A DNA stretch of 64,000 bases from Prochlorococcus marinus CUG1416 (GCF_017695965.1 NZ_JAAORM010000001.1:1-64000), one strand, 5' to 3'; positions 50,914-59,622 are shown, numbered from the stretch's first letter. The notes: generated from the letters alone by a model not told the origin. Translations and numbers: made by a program.

Positions 50914-52023
50914 TTAAATCTCAAATCTATCTAAACTAAATTTTTCTAAAAAGCTTTTTTCTATTTCTTTAAGAATTTTATTTTGAACTATTTTCAAAAG
51001 AAGATCACTTGTTATTGCAGAAAATAAAACTCCATTTCTATAATGTCCTGTAGCTATAAAAAGGTTTTCAATTTTTGATTTTCCAATTATTGGTTTAAGG
51101 TCTGGTGTGCAAGGTCTAAATCCCCACCAATGTTCCATTTGTGGCCAATTAATAGCTTCTGGTAATAAAGAGCAAATGCCTTCTTGCAGTTCTTTTATTC
51201 CATAAGGAGTATTACCCTGATTAAATTTTGAATCTTTTTCAACTGTCGCTCCAACGATAATAAGTCCATCATCACGAGGAACTAGATAAGTTTTTGGACC
51301 AAAAATAACTCTTTTCAAGAAATTTGTTGGACCTTGTATTGATAGCATTTGTCCCTTTACAGGAAAGACTGGAATCTTATTAAAAATTTTTTTACTCCAA
51401 GCACCACTGCATATAATTGCTTTTTCGCAGGTAATTTTTTTTAGTTCCCCAGTGGCACATAAAACTGTCGCTCCAGTAATTTTGTTTTTTTCTAATGTCA
51501 AATCCTCTACTTCTGATCCTTCTTGAAATTCGACTCCATGCACGGAGCATGCCCTCTCAAGAGCTCGCATCAGTCTTCTTCGGTTATCTATCTGACCATC
51601 TTGTTCAAAAAGTAAACCATGTTTCCAAATCGAATTTATTCCCTTAATTTCTGTTTGAAGATCTTTCTGATTTAAATACTTTCCATATTCATAAGTAGGA
51701 AACTCTTCAAGATCTTCTTTATTTATAAAAGGAACTACTATTCCACATTGTTTTAAACCGCATTTCATATTACTATCTTTTTCAATACTTTTTATCCATT
51801 TTGGAATTAGACTTTGACTTTTTTGGCCAAATTTTAGTAATTCATCTTCGAGCCCTTCGGCATGCGTAGCTAACATTCCTGCAGCAACAAATCCAGCTGA
51901 TTCATTTCTGTTTTTGCTTAAAACTAAAACTTTGAAATTATTTCTAGAAAATTCATAAGCAATAGATAAACCTATTAGTCCACCGCCAATAATTAAAATT
52001 GAATTTTTTGTTTCTTGCGTCAT
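50914..52023 (-). CDS. thiO: FAD-dependent amino-acid oxidase, glycine oxidase ThiO-like
   Basis: A 369-residue DAAO-family flavoprotein with N-terminal SILIIGGGLIGLSIAYEFSRNNFKVLVLS, GFVAAGMLATHAEG, VKGQMLSIQG and the C-terminal HWWGFRPCTPDLKPIIGK and ATGHYRNGVLFSAIT. These forms fit ThiO, which makes the iminoglycine unit for the thiamine thiazole. It is not fused to thiG here. thiL elsewhere in the window belongs to the same cofactor route. Confidence 0.85.
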   Translation of the reverse strand: MTQETKNSILIIGGGLIGLSIAYEFSRNNFKVLVLSKNRNESAGFVAAGMLATHAEGLEDELLKFGQKSQSLIPKWIKSIEKDSNMKCGLKQCGIVVPFINKEDLEEFPTYEYGKYLNQKDLQTEIKGINSIWKHGLLFEQDGQIDNRRRLMRALERACSVHGVEFQEGSEVEDLTLEKNKITGATVLCATGELKKITCEKAIICSGAWSKKIFNKIPVFPVKGQMLSIQGPTNFLKRVIFGPKTYLVPRDDGLIIVGATVEKDSKFNQGNTPYGIKELQEGICSLLPEAINWPQMEHWWGFRPCTPDLKPIIGKSKIENLFIATGHYRNGVLFSAITSDLLLKIVQNKILKEIEKSFLEKFSLDRFEI

Positions 52024-52102
52024 TTAATATTTAATATTTTTATTTGTGTTTTGGTCCTCTTTTCCTTTATATCCAATAATATTAATAAAGAGACTTTTAA
52101 TA

Positions 52103-53575
52103 ATGAACAATTTTGAATCTTGGGAAGCTGTTATTGGTTTGGAAACTCATGTACAGCTTAATACGAAAAGTAAAATATTTACATCTGCGTCAACAGCTTT
52201 TGGTGATGCACCTAATACGCATATAGATCCTGTAGTTTGTGGGTTACCAGGAACTCTTCCAGTTTTGAATGAGACTGTTCTGGAGTACGCTGTAAAAACT
52301 TCTCTAGCATTAAATTTAAATGTTGCAGAACATTGTAAATTTGATAGAAAACAATATTTTTATCCTGATCTGCCAAAAAATTATCAAATTTCACAATTTG
52401 ATGAGCCACTAGCTGAAAATGGCTGGCTAGAAGTTGAAATAATAGAAAAAGACAAAGAACCTTATTTTAAAAAAATTGGTATAGAAAGGCTACATATGGA
52501 AGAAGACGCCGGTAAATTAGTTCATTCAGGCAGTGATAGATTAGCTGGTTCTAAGTATTCCTTAGTTGATTACAATCGTGCTGGAATAGCACTTTGTGAA
52601 ATTGTAAGTAAACCAGATATTAGGACAGGTAAAGAGGCATCTGAATATGCTTCTGAGATTAGAAGAACAGTTAGATATCTCGGGGTATCAGATGGAAATA
52701 TGCAGGAGGGTTCATTAAGATGTGATGTCAATATTTCAGTTAGAAAAGGCCCTAATGCTCCTTTTGGTACCAAAGTGGAAATTAAGAATATGAATTCATT
52801 TTCTGCAATCCAAAAGGCTTGTGATTATGAAATAGCCAGACAAATAGAAGTTTATGAAAATGGAGGAGAAATTTTCCAAGAAACAAGGCTATGGGATGAA
52901 GCTAAGCAATTGACAAAAAGTATGAGACTAAAAGAAGGTAGTAGCGACTATAGATATTTTCCTGATCCTGACTTAGGACCAATTGAAATAACAAAATCCC
53001 AAAAAGAAATATGGTTTAAAGAATTACCAGAATTGCCTTCAAAGAAAAGAAATAAATATGTAAGTGAATTTGGGTTGTCTGCATATGATGCAAGGGTAAT
53101 TTCTGATGAAATTAATATGGCAAACTTTTTTGAAGCAACAGTAGCCAATGGTGCTGAGGCCAAACTAGCTTCAAATTGGGTAACAAGTGATATTGTGGGC
53201 TATTTAAAAGCAAACAAACTTAGTTTTAGTGAATTAAAGCTTAGTCCCGAAAATCTTGCTGAAATGATTAATATGATTTCAAAAAATGCTATTAGTGGAA
53301 AAATTGCAAAAGAAATTTTACCTGAACTAATTCAAAAAAATATTTCGCCGGAAAAATTAGTTGAAAAAAAAGGGTTGGCTATGATATCTGATTCTTCAAG
53401 TATTTTACCAATAATCAATGAACTTATTACTGAACATCCAAATGAAGTGCAAGCATTTAGAAATGGTAAAACTAAATTACTTGGTTTTTTTGTTGGTCAA
53501 CTTATGAAAAGAACTAAAGGTAAGGCTGACCCTAAACTTGCAAATAAACTTCTTGCAGAAAAGTTGAATAGCTAA
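52103..53575 (+). CDS. gatB: Aspartyl/glutamyl-tRNA amidotransferase subunit B
   Basis: Part of GatCAB, which transamidates Glu-tRNA-Gln and Asp-tRNA-Asn. The 490-residue protein starts MNNFESWEAVIGLETHVQLNTKSKIFTSA, with the PD-x kinase core KFDRKQYFYPDLPKNYQISQFD, GIERLHMEEDAGKLVH and QEGSLRCDVNISVR. A TTG/ATG reading from 52046 adds 19 unlike residues, so ATG 52103 is preferred. The YqeY-like C-terminal tail domain is present. Divergent from thiO. Confidence 0.96.
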   Translation: MNNFESWEAVIGLETHVQLNTKSKIFTSASTAFGDAPNTHIDPVVCGLPGTLPVLNETVLEYAVKTSLALNLNVAEHCKFDRKQYFYPDLPKNYQISQFDEPLAENGWLEVEIIEKDKEPYFKKIGIERLHMEEDAGKLVHSGSDRLAGSKYSLVDYNRAGIALCEIVSKPDIRTGKEASEYASEIRRTVRYLGVSDGNMQEGSLRCDVNISVRKGPNAPFGTKVEIKNMNSFSAIQKACDYEIARQIEVYENGGEIFQETRLWDEAKQLTKSMRLKEGSSDYRYFPDPDLGPIEITKSQKEIWFKELPELPSKKRNKYVSEFGLSAYDARVISDEINMANFFEATVANGAEAKLASNWVTSDIVGYLKANKLSFSELKLSPENLAEMINMISKNAISGKIAKEILPELIQKNISPEKLVEKKGLAMISDSSSILPIINELITEHPNEVQAFRNGKTKLLGFFVGQLMKRTKGKADPKLANKLLAEKLNS

Positions 53576-53579
53576 AGCT

Positions 53580-54197
53580 TCAAAGAAGCTCTCTTATAGT
53601 ATTGATCCATTTATTTTGATCATCTGAATTATCTAAAATAATATCTGAGAGTTTACTTTTTTCTTCAAAACTTAATTGAAGATTTATGGTTTCATATGCT
53701 TCTTTTTCGCTAATTTTATCTCGTGTGATAAGTCTTTTTTGTTGTAGTTCTCTAGGGCATTTAACTAACCATATTTCAGTGCAAATATCTTCAAATTTTG
53801 CTTCAAATAATAATGGAATAACCATTACTATAGTTTGATTATTTTTGTATTGACTGCATTCTTGAATCATTTTTTCTTTAATTAAGGGGTGAAGTAGTTT
53901 CTCAATCCATTTTTTACTTTCTGAATGTTTAAAAATTATGTTTCTTAAAAGTTTTCTGTTTATTGCTTTCTTTGAATTGTTCGTATTATCAATTATTTGA
54001 TTTCCAAAATAGTCTAGAATTTTTTTATATCCATATGTGTTTGGTTTGATTAATTCTCTTGATAAATTATCTGCATCTAATATCGGTATTTTGTTATGTT
54101 TTCTAATGTAATTTGTGATGGTTGTCTTCCCACTCGCGATACCTCCTGTTAAACCAATTCTTCTTTGGTTAGTTTTTAATTGTTGAAGAATATCCAT
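53580..54197 (-). CDS. coaE: Dephospho-CoA kinase
   Basis: Last step of coenzyme A synthesis. The 205-residue P-loop kinase has RRIGLTGGIASGKTTITNYI, LDADNLSREL and VIPLLFEAKFEDICTEIWLVKCPRELQQKRL. It converges on gatB with a 4-bp gap and is divergent from argJ. Confidence 0.95.
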   Translation of the reverse strand: MDILQQLKTNQRRIGLTGGIASGKTTITNYIRKHNKIPILDADNLSRELIKPNTYGYKKILDYFGNQIIDNTNNSKKAINRKLLRNIIFKHSESKKWIEKLLHPLIKEKMIQECSQYKNNQTIVMVIPLLFEAKFEDICTEIWLVKCPRELQQKRLITRDKISEKEAYETINLQLSFEEKSKLSDIILDNSDDQNKWINTIRELL

Positions 54198-54274
54198 ATA
54201 TTTAATAATAATCTAATTTTCTATTTCTTTAGTATTAAAGGGAAGTTAGTATGAATTAAAAATATAAAAAAAGA

Positions 54275-55513
54275 TTGAGCCAGTCTGATTCCACTTGGTC
54301 GTTTGTTGATGAAGGTAATGAAACACCTAAGGGTTTTCTTTTCGCTGGGATTTCGGCTGGATTAAAAGCTTCTAATAAAAAAGATTTAGCACTTATACTC
54401 GCTCCAGAAGGAAGTATTGTTAGTGGAATGTTTACCCAATCAATAGTTCGCGCTTCTTGTGTCGATATTTGTGAGGAAAGGATTAAAAAATCTTCAGGTT
54501 TTGTTCGAGCAATACTAATTAATTCTGGTCAAGCAAATGCATGTACAGGAAATCTTGGAATTCAGCATTTTCAAATTGCTACGGCAAAGATTGCAGAACT
54601 TTTAGGAATAAAAGAAGAAGAAGTTTTAATGTGCTCAACTGGTGTAATTGGTGTTCCTATACAAATAAAAGATTTAGTAAAAAATTTACCGAATTTAGTT
54701 AGTGATTTAAAAGTTAATAACTTTCAAAATGCAGCAGAAGCAATTTTAACGACGGATTTGACTTTGAAAAAAGTTTTAATAGAGACGATTATTCAAGGTA
54801 GAAAGATAAAAATAGCAGGATTAGCAAAAGGATCAGGAATGATTTATCCCAATATGGCTACAATGCTCGCTTTCCTGACCTGTGATGCAGGTATTGAGAA
54901 AAAAGAATGGGACAAAATGATTTCTATTGCTGTAAAAAAATCTTTTAACGCAATATCAGTTGATGGAGAGACAAGCACAAACGATTCTTTTGTTGGAATA
55001 AATGCAGGAAATAAAATTGATAAAAGATTTTTGCCAATTATTCAACAAGGAATCGACATTGTATGTCAAAACTTGGCAAAAAATATTGCTAGGGATGGAG
55101 AAGGGGCAAATTGTTTATTAGAAGTTTTAGTTCAAGGAACAAAAAATACTGATGATGCAATTATCGTTGCTAAATCTATATGTAATTCTGCATTGGTAAA
55201 AACTGCAATACATGGCTGTGATCCTAATTGGGGAAGAATTATTTCTGCTGCAGGTAATTCTGGCGTTAAATTCAATCTAAATGATGTTGACTTACATATA
55301 GGTAACCATAAGATTTTGGAAAAGGGAAAGTTAAATAAATATGATTCGCAAAAAGTCACAGACTATATTAGGTCCAAAATGAAAGGTAGATATTTAGTAG
55401 ATGATATTGTACAAATTATGATTAATCTAAACTCTGGCGAATTCAAAGGCACAGCTTGGGGATGTGATCTTTCTAAAAAGTATGTTGAAATAAATAGCGA
55501 ATATACTACATAG
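54275..55513 (+). CDS. argJ: Bifunctional ornithine acetyltransferase / N-acetylglutamate synthase
   Basis: Recycles acetyl groups in arginine synthesis. The 412-residue precursor self-cleaves at the conserved KGSGMIYPNMATMLAFLTCD, where the Thr of ATML becomes the nucleophile of the beta chain. It has NSGQANACTG and a C-terminal GCDLSKKYVEINSEYTT. The start is a TTG (54275). The 17 bp at 55493-55509, coding NSEYT, is repeated four more times over the next 5 kb, marking the gene end as an insertion site. Confidence 0.96.
   Translation: MSQSDSTWSFVDEGNETPKGFLFAGISAGLKASNKKDLALILAPEGSIVSGMFTQSIVRASCVDICEERIKKSSGFVRAILINSGQANACTGNLGIQHFQIATAKIAELLGIKEEEVLMCSTGVIGVPIQIKDLVKNLPNLVSDLKVNNFQNAAEAILTTDLTLKKVLIETIIQGRKIKIAGLAKGSGMIYPNMATMLAFLTCDAGIEKKEWDKMISIAVKKSFNAISVDGETSTNDSFVGINAGNKIDKRFLPIIQQGIDIVCQNLAKNIARDGEGANCLLEVLVQGTKNTDDAIIVAKSICNSALVKTAIHGCDPNWGRIISAAGNSGVKFNLNDVDLHIGNHKILEKGKLNKYDSQKVTDYIRSKMKGRYLVDDIVQIMINLNSGEFKGTAWGCDLSKKYVEINSEYTT
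55493..55509 (+). repeat. argJ 3'-end core repeat, copy 1 (within argJ)
   Basis: AATAGCGAATATACTAC, the reference copy inside the functional argJ end. Copies 2-5 are at 56896, 58883, 60299 and 60484. Confidence 0.85.
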
Positions 55514-55559
55514 TCTGAGATCGACTGTGCTGGAATCGAAGTCAAGGAATAATTAAATG

Positions 55560-55581
55560 ATATGACACTAATATGACAGTA
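55560..55581 (+). repeat. Left arm-type pair of element A
   Basis: ATATGACACTA (55560-55570) then ATATGACAGTA (55571-55581), head to tail, 50 bp from core copy 1. Confidence 0.75.
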
Positions 55582-55626
55582 GATTTTAACGAATTTATTA
55601 ACTTCAAAAAGTTTATTTTAAAAATT

Positions 55627-56604
55627 TTATTTAAGTTTATAGATTGCTAAATCTTTTGACTTAATTTCCTTAAGTGCAATTTTTTCAAGTCTTTCTAATC
55701 TTGATAATAGTTGCTTGTTTTTCTCCTCAAGAGATTCAATTTTGTTCTTGAAATTTTCTTTCTCTTTCATACTAATTTGAGTTGGTTTTATGGCCTTACC
55801 TAATTTCCATACAAATCCTGCGCGTGCAGAAAAAGTATCTTCAAAATCCCCAGCATAATCTTGACCAGGCATAGTCATAGACGCCGCATAATTTACTGAA
55901 AGTTTTTCATTTATTTTAGAAGCACAACCTCCCGAAAAAGCAAAATCCCCTCCGTGGGTTCCACTCCCCAAACCGCAAGCAAGAGTAGTTTCAGTTGGCA
56001 CAGTTGGTAAACCTGTAAGGGCAGCACTTAATGCTCCAATATTATTAATAGATTGCTCAACATCTCTTCCATTAATTAATAATTTGCTTCCATTTGTGAT
56101 ATTTATTGGTACTACTTTTCCATCTGCATTTGTTCCCCATAATTGTTGCTCATTTGCTGTCTCTTTCATTTTCAAGGAATTTTTTCCAATACTTGTAATC
56201 CCTGTTGATGCATCTGTTCTAATTAATTCATTTATGCCTTTTGGATAAAGAATCATATCCTGAGTAGGCGCATTACTTAATTTCGTAATCGAATTATTTT
56301 TTAAATCGTATTCGAGAAGGTATTCAGAAGAGTTTGCGTTGCTGGCGTTCTTTTCATAAGTAGAAAAATAAACTTTCCCATTGTATTCATCATAAATTCC
56401 ATCTTCAATATCAGCATGTATACCTACATCACTTCCACTATATGAATTCAATGTTGTAGATGTTCCATTTGATGTAACTCCATAAAATGTAACTGTGTTT
56501 CCTGAGGTTGTTGAAGTAAGAAATTGATATTCATTTGCTTTAGCAACTTCAAAGAAAGGAATTAATAAACTTAACAGAGATAAAATAGAAAATAACTTTT
56601 TCAT
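55627..56604 (-). CDS. Exported YadA-anchor-like protein with a terminal coiled coil (cargo A)
   Basis: A 325-residue protein. A signal peptide (MKKLFSILSLLSLLIPFFEVAKA) is followed by a beta-rich region (TVTFYGVTSNGTSTTLNSYSG) and then a trimeric-autotransporter-like anchor: INNIGALSAALTGLPTVPTETTLACGLGSGTHGGDFAFSGGCASKINEKLSVNYAASM ending AGFVWKLG. About 50 residues of coiled coil (KENFKNKIESLEEKNKQLLSRLERLEKIAL) come after the barrel strands, where ordinary YadA proteins stop. Two Cys occur in adjacent strands. A longer reading starts at 56634. Paralogue of the gene at 57020-58519. Confidence 0.75.
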   Translation of the reverse strand: MKKLFSILSLLSLLIPFFEVAKANEYQFLTSTTSGNTVTFYGVTSNGTSTTLNSYSGSDVGIHADIEDGIYDEYNGKVYFSTYEKNASNANSSEYLLEYDLKNNSITKLSNAPTQDMILYPKGINELIRTDASTGITSIGKNSLKMKETANEQQLWGTNADGKVVPINITNGSKLLINGRDVEQSINNIGALSAALTGLPTVPTETTLACGLGSGTHGGDFAFSGGCASKINEKLSVNYAASMTMPGQDYAGDFEDTFSARAGFVWKLGKAIKPTQISMKEKENFKNKIESLEEKNKQLLSRLERLEKIALKEIKSKDLAIYKLK

Positions 56605-56756
56605 TTTCAAAATATATTTATCTAGTTTTATCAAAGAAGTATTTTAAAAACTTAATTATTGCGAATTTGACTCAAAGTATCGTTAAATTAATTTGCTTTG
56701 TTACCACTTTATTTAGTGTGATTAATTTTGTTAATTGTTACTTACTCAGTGGTTGG

Positions 56757-56840
56757 ATATGACACTAATATGACACTGCTTCAGTGGTATCAAGAGGTTT
56801 GATTAGGTAGCATTTACAATATGACACCAATATGACACTA
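56757..56840 (+). repeat. Right arm-type repeats of element A (two pairs)
   Basis: Pair one: ATATGACACTA (56757-56767) and ATATGACACTG (56768-56778). Pair two: ATATGACACCA (56819-56829) and ATATGACACTA (56830-56840). The units match those of the left end and keep orientation. The 290-bp gap 56605-56895 otherwise holds no gene. Confidence 0.75.
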
Positions 56841-56895
56841 ATTAAATCCTTAAAATTAATTGGTATGACTGATTTTTACCCTTTATGTTTTTATC

Positions 56896-56912
56896 AATAG
56901 CGAATATACGAC
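56896..56912 (+). repeat. argJ core repeat, copy 2 (A/B junction)
   Basis: AATAGCGAATATACGAC, one mismatch to argJ. From here 103 bp (56896-56998) is closely similar to 60299-60401. Confidence 0.8.
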
Positions 56913-56984
56913 GTAGAAAATGTGATGTTTGGGATTAGTTGATATGACTATATAAAATCTCTAAAAGAATACACACCTTTTGCA

Positions 56985-57006
56985 ACTGTGACAATACTGT
57001 GATTAT
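56985..57006 (+). repeat. Left arm-type pair of element B
   Basis: ACTGTGACAAT (56985-56995) then ACTGTGATTAT (56996-57006), 72 bp from core copy 2 and just before the cargo stop. Confidence 0.75.
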
Positions 57007-57019
57007 TATTTCAGTTCAA

Positions 57020-58519
57020 TTATGGAAGTTTTATGGTTGCTAAATCTTGAGATTTAGACTTGCCAAGTGCTACTTTTTCTAGTCGTTCTAGTCTTGCTAA
57101 AAGTGCTTTATTTTGAACAATAATGTTTATATTGTTTGCTTTTAGATCACTTATTTCTTGCTTCAATTCTTCTTTTTCTTTCATACTGATTTGAGTTGAT
57201 TTTTTTAATTCACCTAGTTTAAAAACAAATCCCGCTTTAATAACCCCATTATCTAAGGTGCCTTCTCCATAGGATTTTGAACCACCAAAAACATATGATC
57301 CTCCAGCATTTATATCAACTCTTGCATTTACTTTAGAAGCACAACCAAAACCTAAAGCATACCTACTGCTATAAGCACCAGTTCCAACGCCACAACTTAG
57401 TTTGGATTCTTTTGATGTTTGAGGAAGTGCGGTTAGTGCTGCTGTAAGTGCTGTTGAACCCGCTACACCTTCTCCGAGATTTTTGATGTTCGAAGTATTA
57501 GAAGAAATATTGGAAGTATTAGTAGAGATATTATTTTTATTTGTTGTTACTTGTGCGCTATCCCCTGCTATTACTTCTACACCATCAATTAATAACTTAC
57601 TACCATAAATGTTTATTGGAATTTTGTTATTACTATCATCTTCTGCCCATAAATGATGAACTTTTGTCCCATCACTAAGTGTTGAATAATCTTCAGGAGT
57701 AATTAAAGAGTTTTTACCAATATGAATATTCCCATCTGCTTGTTTAGTAATCATTGGATTACCATCTATGCTTAATCCTTCAGCAGTAATGTCAATATCA
57801 TTTCCATCAGCACCTATTTGGATTGATCCATCAGAATTTTTAGTAAAAATTGCTTGACCATCTATATTTAATCCGTCTGCTACTACATCAACATCATTCC
57901 CATCAGCACCAATTTGAACTGAACCATCACTATTATTTTTTACCAAAGTTGCACTATTAGTTCCCCCTGTGCTTATTCCATCATCATCTATTCTTAAGAG
58001 TTCATCTGTACCAGATCCACCAAGTGAGATGAATTTAGTATCAGTTGCACCACAAGAAGCACTAGTTGTATTACATTTTTTATCTGCAAGATTTTCCATC
58101 TTTACAGGTATATCAATAAACATTGGACTTCCAGAACCAGGAAGATTGGTGATATTTGTAAATCCTTCGAAAGCATTCGTATCCATATCAAATATCCTAA
58201 TTCTTCTTTGTGCATTTCCACTTCTTGGTGGCTCTAAAAAATAAATCTTCCCTTTTTGTTGATCAACAGTATAGTCCGTTGCACTAAAAGAGTTTGTTGT
58301 AGAGTCAGGAAATATATTGGATATGATAATACTAGCTGCGCCGTCAGCGGCTAATTTATAAAGGTGGACTTGAGTTTCGCTACCTGTATTTTCTGAGGAA
58401 ACAAAATATCCTAAGTCTGATGTAGCAGTTGAAACTTCTCCAGCTAAGGAAGATAAGGGTGTTATTAATAAAGTCGAACTGAATAACGAAGTGAATATTT
58501 TCTTTAGTGTTTTTAGCAT
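57020..58519 (-). CDS. Exported YadA-anchor-like surface protein with terminal coiled coil (cargo B)
   Basis: A 499-residue protein. Order: signal peptide (to about residue 27), beta-rich region with VYFLEPP-like segments, two 32-residue repeats of the form NSDGSIQIGADGNDIDITAEGLSIDG, a heptad stalk (NNISTNTSNISSNTSNIKNLGEGV), a YadA-like anchor (ALTAALTALPQTSKESKLSCGVGTGAYSSRYALGFGCASK to AGFVFKLG) and then a coiled coil of about 55 residues with KNKALLARLERLEKVAL-like sequence. Probably trimeric and outer-membrane. The coiled coil after the barrel is unusual. Adhesion or phage interaction is inference. Confidence 0.78.
   Translation of the reverse strand: MLKTLKKIFTSLFSSTLLITPLSSLAGEVSTATSDLGYFVSSENTGSETQVHLYKLAADGAASIIISNIFPDSTTNSFSATDYTVDQQKGKIYFLEPPRSGNAQRRIRIFDMDTNAFEGFTNITNLPGSGSPMFIDIPVKMENLADKKCNTTSASCGATDTKFISLGGSGTDELLRIDDDGISTGGTNSATLVKNNSDGSVQIGADGNDVDVVADGLNIDGQAIFTKNSDGSIQIGADGNDIDITAEGLSIDGNPMITKQADGNIHIGKNSLITPEDYSTLSDGTKVHHLWAEDDSNNKIPINIYGSKLLIDGVEVIAGDSAQVTTNKNNISTNTSNISSNTSNIKNLGEGVAGSTALTAALTALPQTSKESKLSCGVGTGAYSSRYALGFGCASKVNARVDINAGGSYVFGGSKSYGEGTLDNGVIKAGFVFKLGELKKSTQISMKEKEELKQEISDLKANNINIIVQNKALLARLERLEKVALGKSKSQDLATIKLP
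57735..57930 (-). repeat. Tandem 96-bp coding repeat in cargo B
   Basis: Two consecutive copies of a 32-residue unit (SDGS.QIGADGND.D..A.GL.IDG....TK) and a truncated third beginning QADGNIHIGK. DNA identity between the first two copies is high. Such passenger repeats are expected to vary in number. Confidence 0.75.
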
Positions 58520-58684
58520 AATTTTTATACGTAGGGATACTTTATAAATATATAAATTTTGTTAATTTAAGACTTTTTAAATTTTAAATATCACCTAAAT
58601 CAATTTTTTTATTAAAGAAATTTTTTTTAAGTAATAGGAAATTCCCATCCCCCCTCTTAATTCTGAATATCCACCTTTGGTAGT

Positions 58685-58808
58685 AATGTGATTATTCTGC
58701 GATTACGCGTAAGATCACAGAAATTAATCTTAATTATTTCAATGAATTTTATTTAAAAATCTAAAACTGTGATTATTATTTTCCCGACTGTGATTATGGT
58801 GTGATTAT
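58685..58808 (+). repeat. Right arm-type repeats of element B
   Basis: Pair: AATGTGATTAT (58685-58695) and TCTGCGATTAC (58696-58706). Single: ACTGTGATTAT (58766-58776). Pair: ACTGTGATTAT (58787-58797) and GGTGTGATTAT (58798-58808). Same unit and orientation as the left end. The gene-free stretch 58520-59013 consists of these arms, the core repeat and the left end of element C. Confidence 0.72.
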
Positions 58809-58882
58809 TTTCTAAAAATTTACTTAAGTGCTAGCAATGTATTACAGCAAGGTGTATATACTATTTGCCCAAGGTTGAAATA

Positions 58883-58899
58883 AATAGCGAATATACAAC
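58883..58899 (+). repeat. argJ core repeat, copy 3 (B/C junction)
   Basis: AATAGCGAATATACAAC, one mismatch to argJ. The match extends left: GTTGAAATA at 58874-58882 equals argJ, giving 23 identical bases that would code VEINSEYT-like residues. Confidence 0.82.
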
Positions 58900-58947
58900 T
58901 TAACGCTAAAACTTAGTTATATCAATAGATTTGAAGATAATTAATAT

Positions 58948-58969
58948 GTTGCTTACGGTCTGCTTACAT
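58948..58969 (+). repeat. Left arm-type pair of element C
   Basis: GTTGCTTACGG (58948-58958) then TCTGCTTACAT (58959-58969), 48 bp from core copy 3. Confidence 0.65.
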
Positions 58970-59013
58970 TAAATTAGGACTTATTATTACTAATTTAATT
59001 TAGTCGTACTAGG

Positions 59014-59181
59014 TTAAACATATCCATTAACTATGGTTGGATGTTCTTTGTTTTTGAACATTTTTCTATAATCATCATGCAATCTTTCAGTTGCTAATTT
59101 TCTTTTCTTCATTGCATCTCTGATTAAATCCATCTCATTGAATGTTCGATTGAGAATGGTGAATGGAGTAGTTAGTTTCAT
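59014..59181 (-). CDS. Tiny ORF with strong ribosome-binding site (MKLTTPF...)
   Basis: Encodes 55 residues, MKLTTPFTILNRTFNEMDLI, then a basic helix RDAMKKRKLATERLHDDYRKMFKNKEH. GGAGG lies 5 bases before the ATG, a perfect Shine-Dalgarno that is rare in this genome. The N terminus resembles that of the next ORF (MKLFNQFNILPRYL). No known family. Confidence 0.6.
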   Translation of the reverse strand: MKLTTPFTILNRTFNEMDLIRDAMKKRKLATERLHDDYRKMFKNKEHPTIVNGYV

Positions 59182-59219
59182 AAAACCTCCTTTTTTAATA
59201 AAGACTAAAAATTAATAAC

Positions 59220-59402
59220 TCAGTCGCAGTAAATTAAACAATTTTGATTTGTTGGATGTTCTCTACATTCTTTCTCCCAAAAGTTTTGAAACTCAGGGGT
59301 GCATTTCTCAAGTTCTTTTGGGGTTTCGTTTAGATTTAATCCTGCATAATTAAACGCAGTTAAGTATCTTGGAAGAATGTTAAATTGATTGAATAGTTTC
59401 AT
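59220..59402 (-). CDS. Tiny Cys-rich ORF with strong ribosome-binding site (MKLFNQF...)
   Basis: Encodes 60 residues starting MKLFNQFNILPRYLTAFNYAG, with four Cys in the C-terminal half (CTPEFQNFWEKECREHPTNQNCLIYC). AGGAGG is 5 bases before the ATG. It probably shares a transcript with the ORF at 59014-59181. The Cys pattern could form two disulfides or bind metal. No known family. Confidence 0.62.
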   Translation of the reverse strand: MKLFNQFNILPRYLTAFNYAGLNLNETPKELEKCTPEFQNFWEKECREHPTNQNCLIYCD

Positions 59403-59454
59403 AAGACCTCCTAGATCTATATCTATATTGTCCTCCTATTAACTTGAAATTCAT

Positions 59455-59622
59455 AGAGTATTATTACCCGAGTAGAAGTGCTTTGTGGTTGTACCGACTA
59501 TCTTTTTCCATTCACTAGGAGTAGAAATAATTCAGGAGTCAAAAGCACTTCATCGACTTTGTGGACAGCGAGGTGCACAAGACTCGAAGAGGGCAAACAA
59601 ATGCCCTCTTATTTTACTTTTA
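59455..59622 (+). ncRNA. Candidate structured small RNA with terminator
   Basis: GAAGTGCTTT (59475-59484) pairs perfectly with AAAGCACTTC (59542-59551), closing a domain. A 9-bp perfect hairpin, AAGAGGGCA (59587-59595) with TGCCCTCTT (59602-59610), is followed by ATTTTACTTTT, a clear rho-independent terminator on the plus strand. An ORF reading of 62 residues here has no family look. The 309-bp gene gap is thus best read as an sRNA gene. Confidence 0.6.

Larger units (their letters stand above)
55493..56912. mobile_element. Element A at argJ: YadA-anchor-like cargo
   Basis: A 1.4-kb module bounded by core copies 1 and 2. The left end has one pair of the 11-bp unit ATATGACACTA, and the right end has two pairs. 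Cargo is one leftward gene for an exported YadA-like protein. There is no recombinase gene. It is the argJ-proximal unit of a tandem array and probably the last to have integrated, if insertion always occurs at argJ (inference). Confidence 0.65.
56896..58899. mobile_element. Element B at argJ: large YadA-anchor-like cargo
   Basis: A 2.0-kb module between core copies 2 and 3. Its arm unit is ACTGTGATTAT: one pair at the left, two pairs plus a single copy at the right. Cargo is a leftward 499-residue gene, a paralogue of the one in element A. Both ends, without the cargo, recur as element D. No recombinase gene. Confidence 0.65.
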
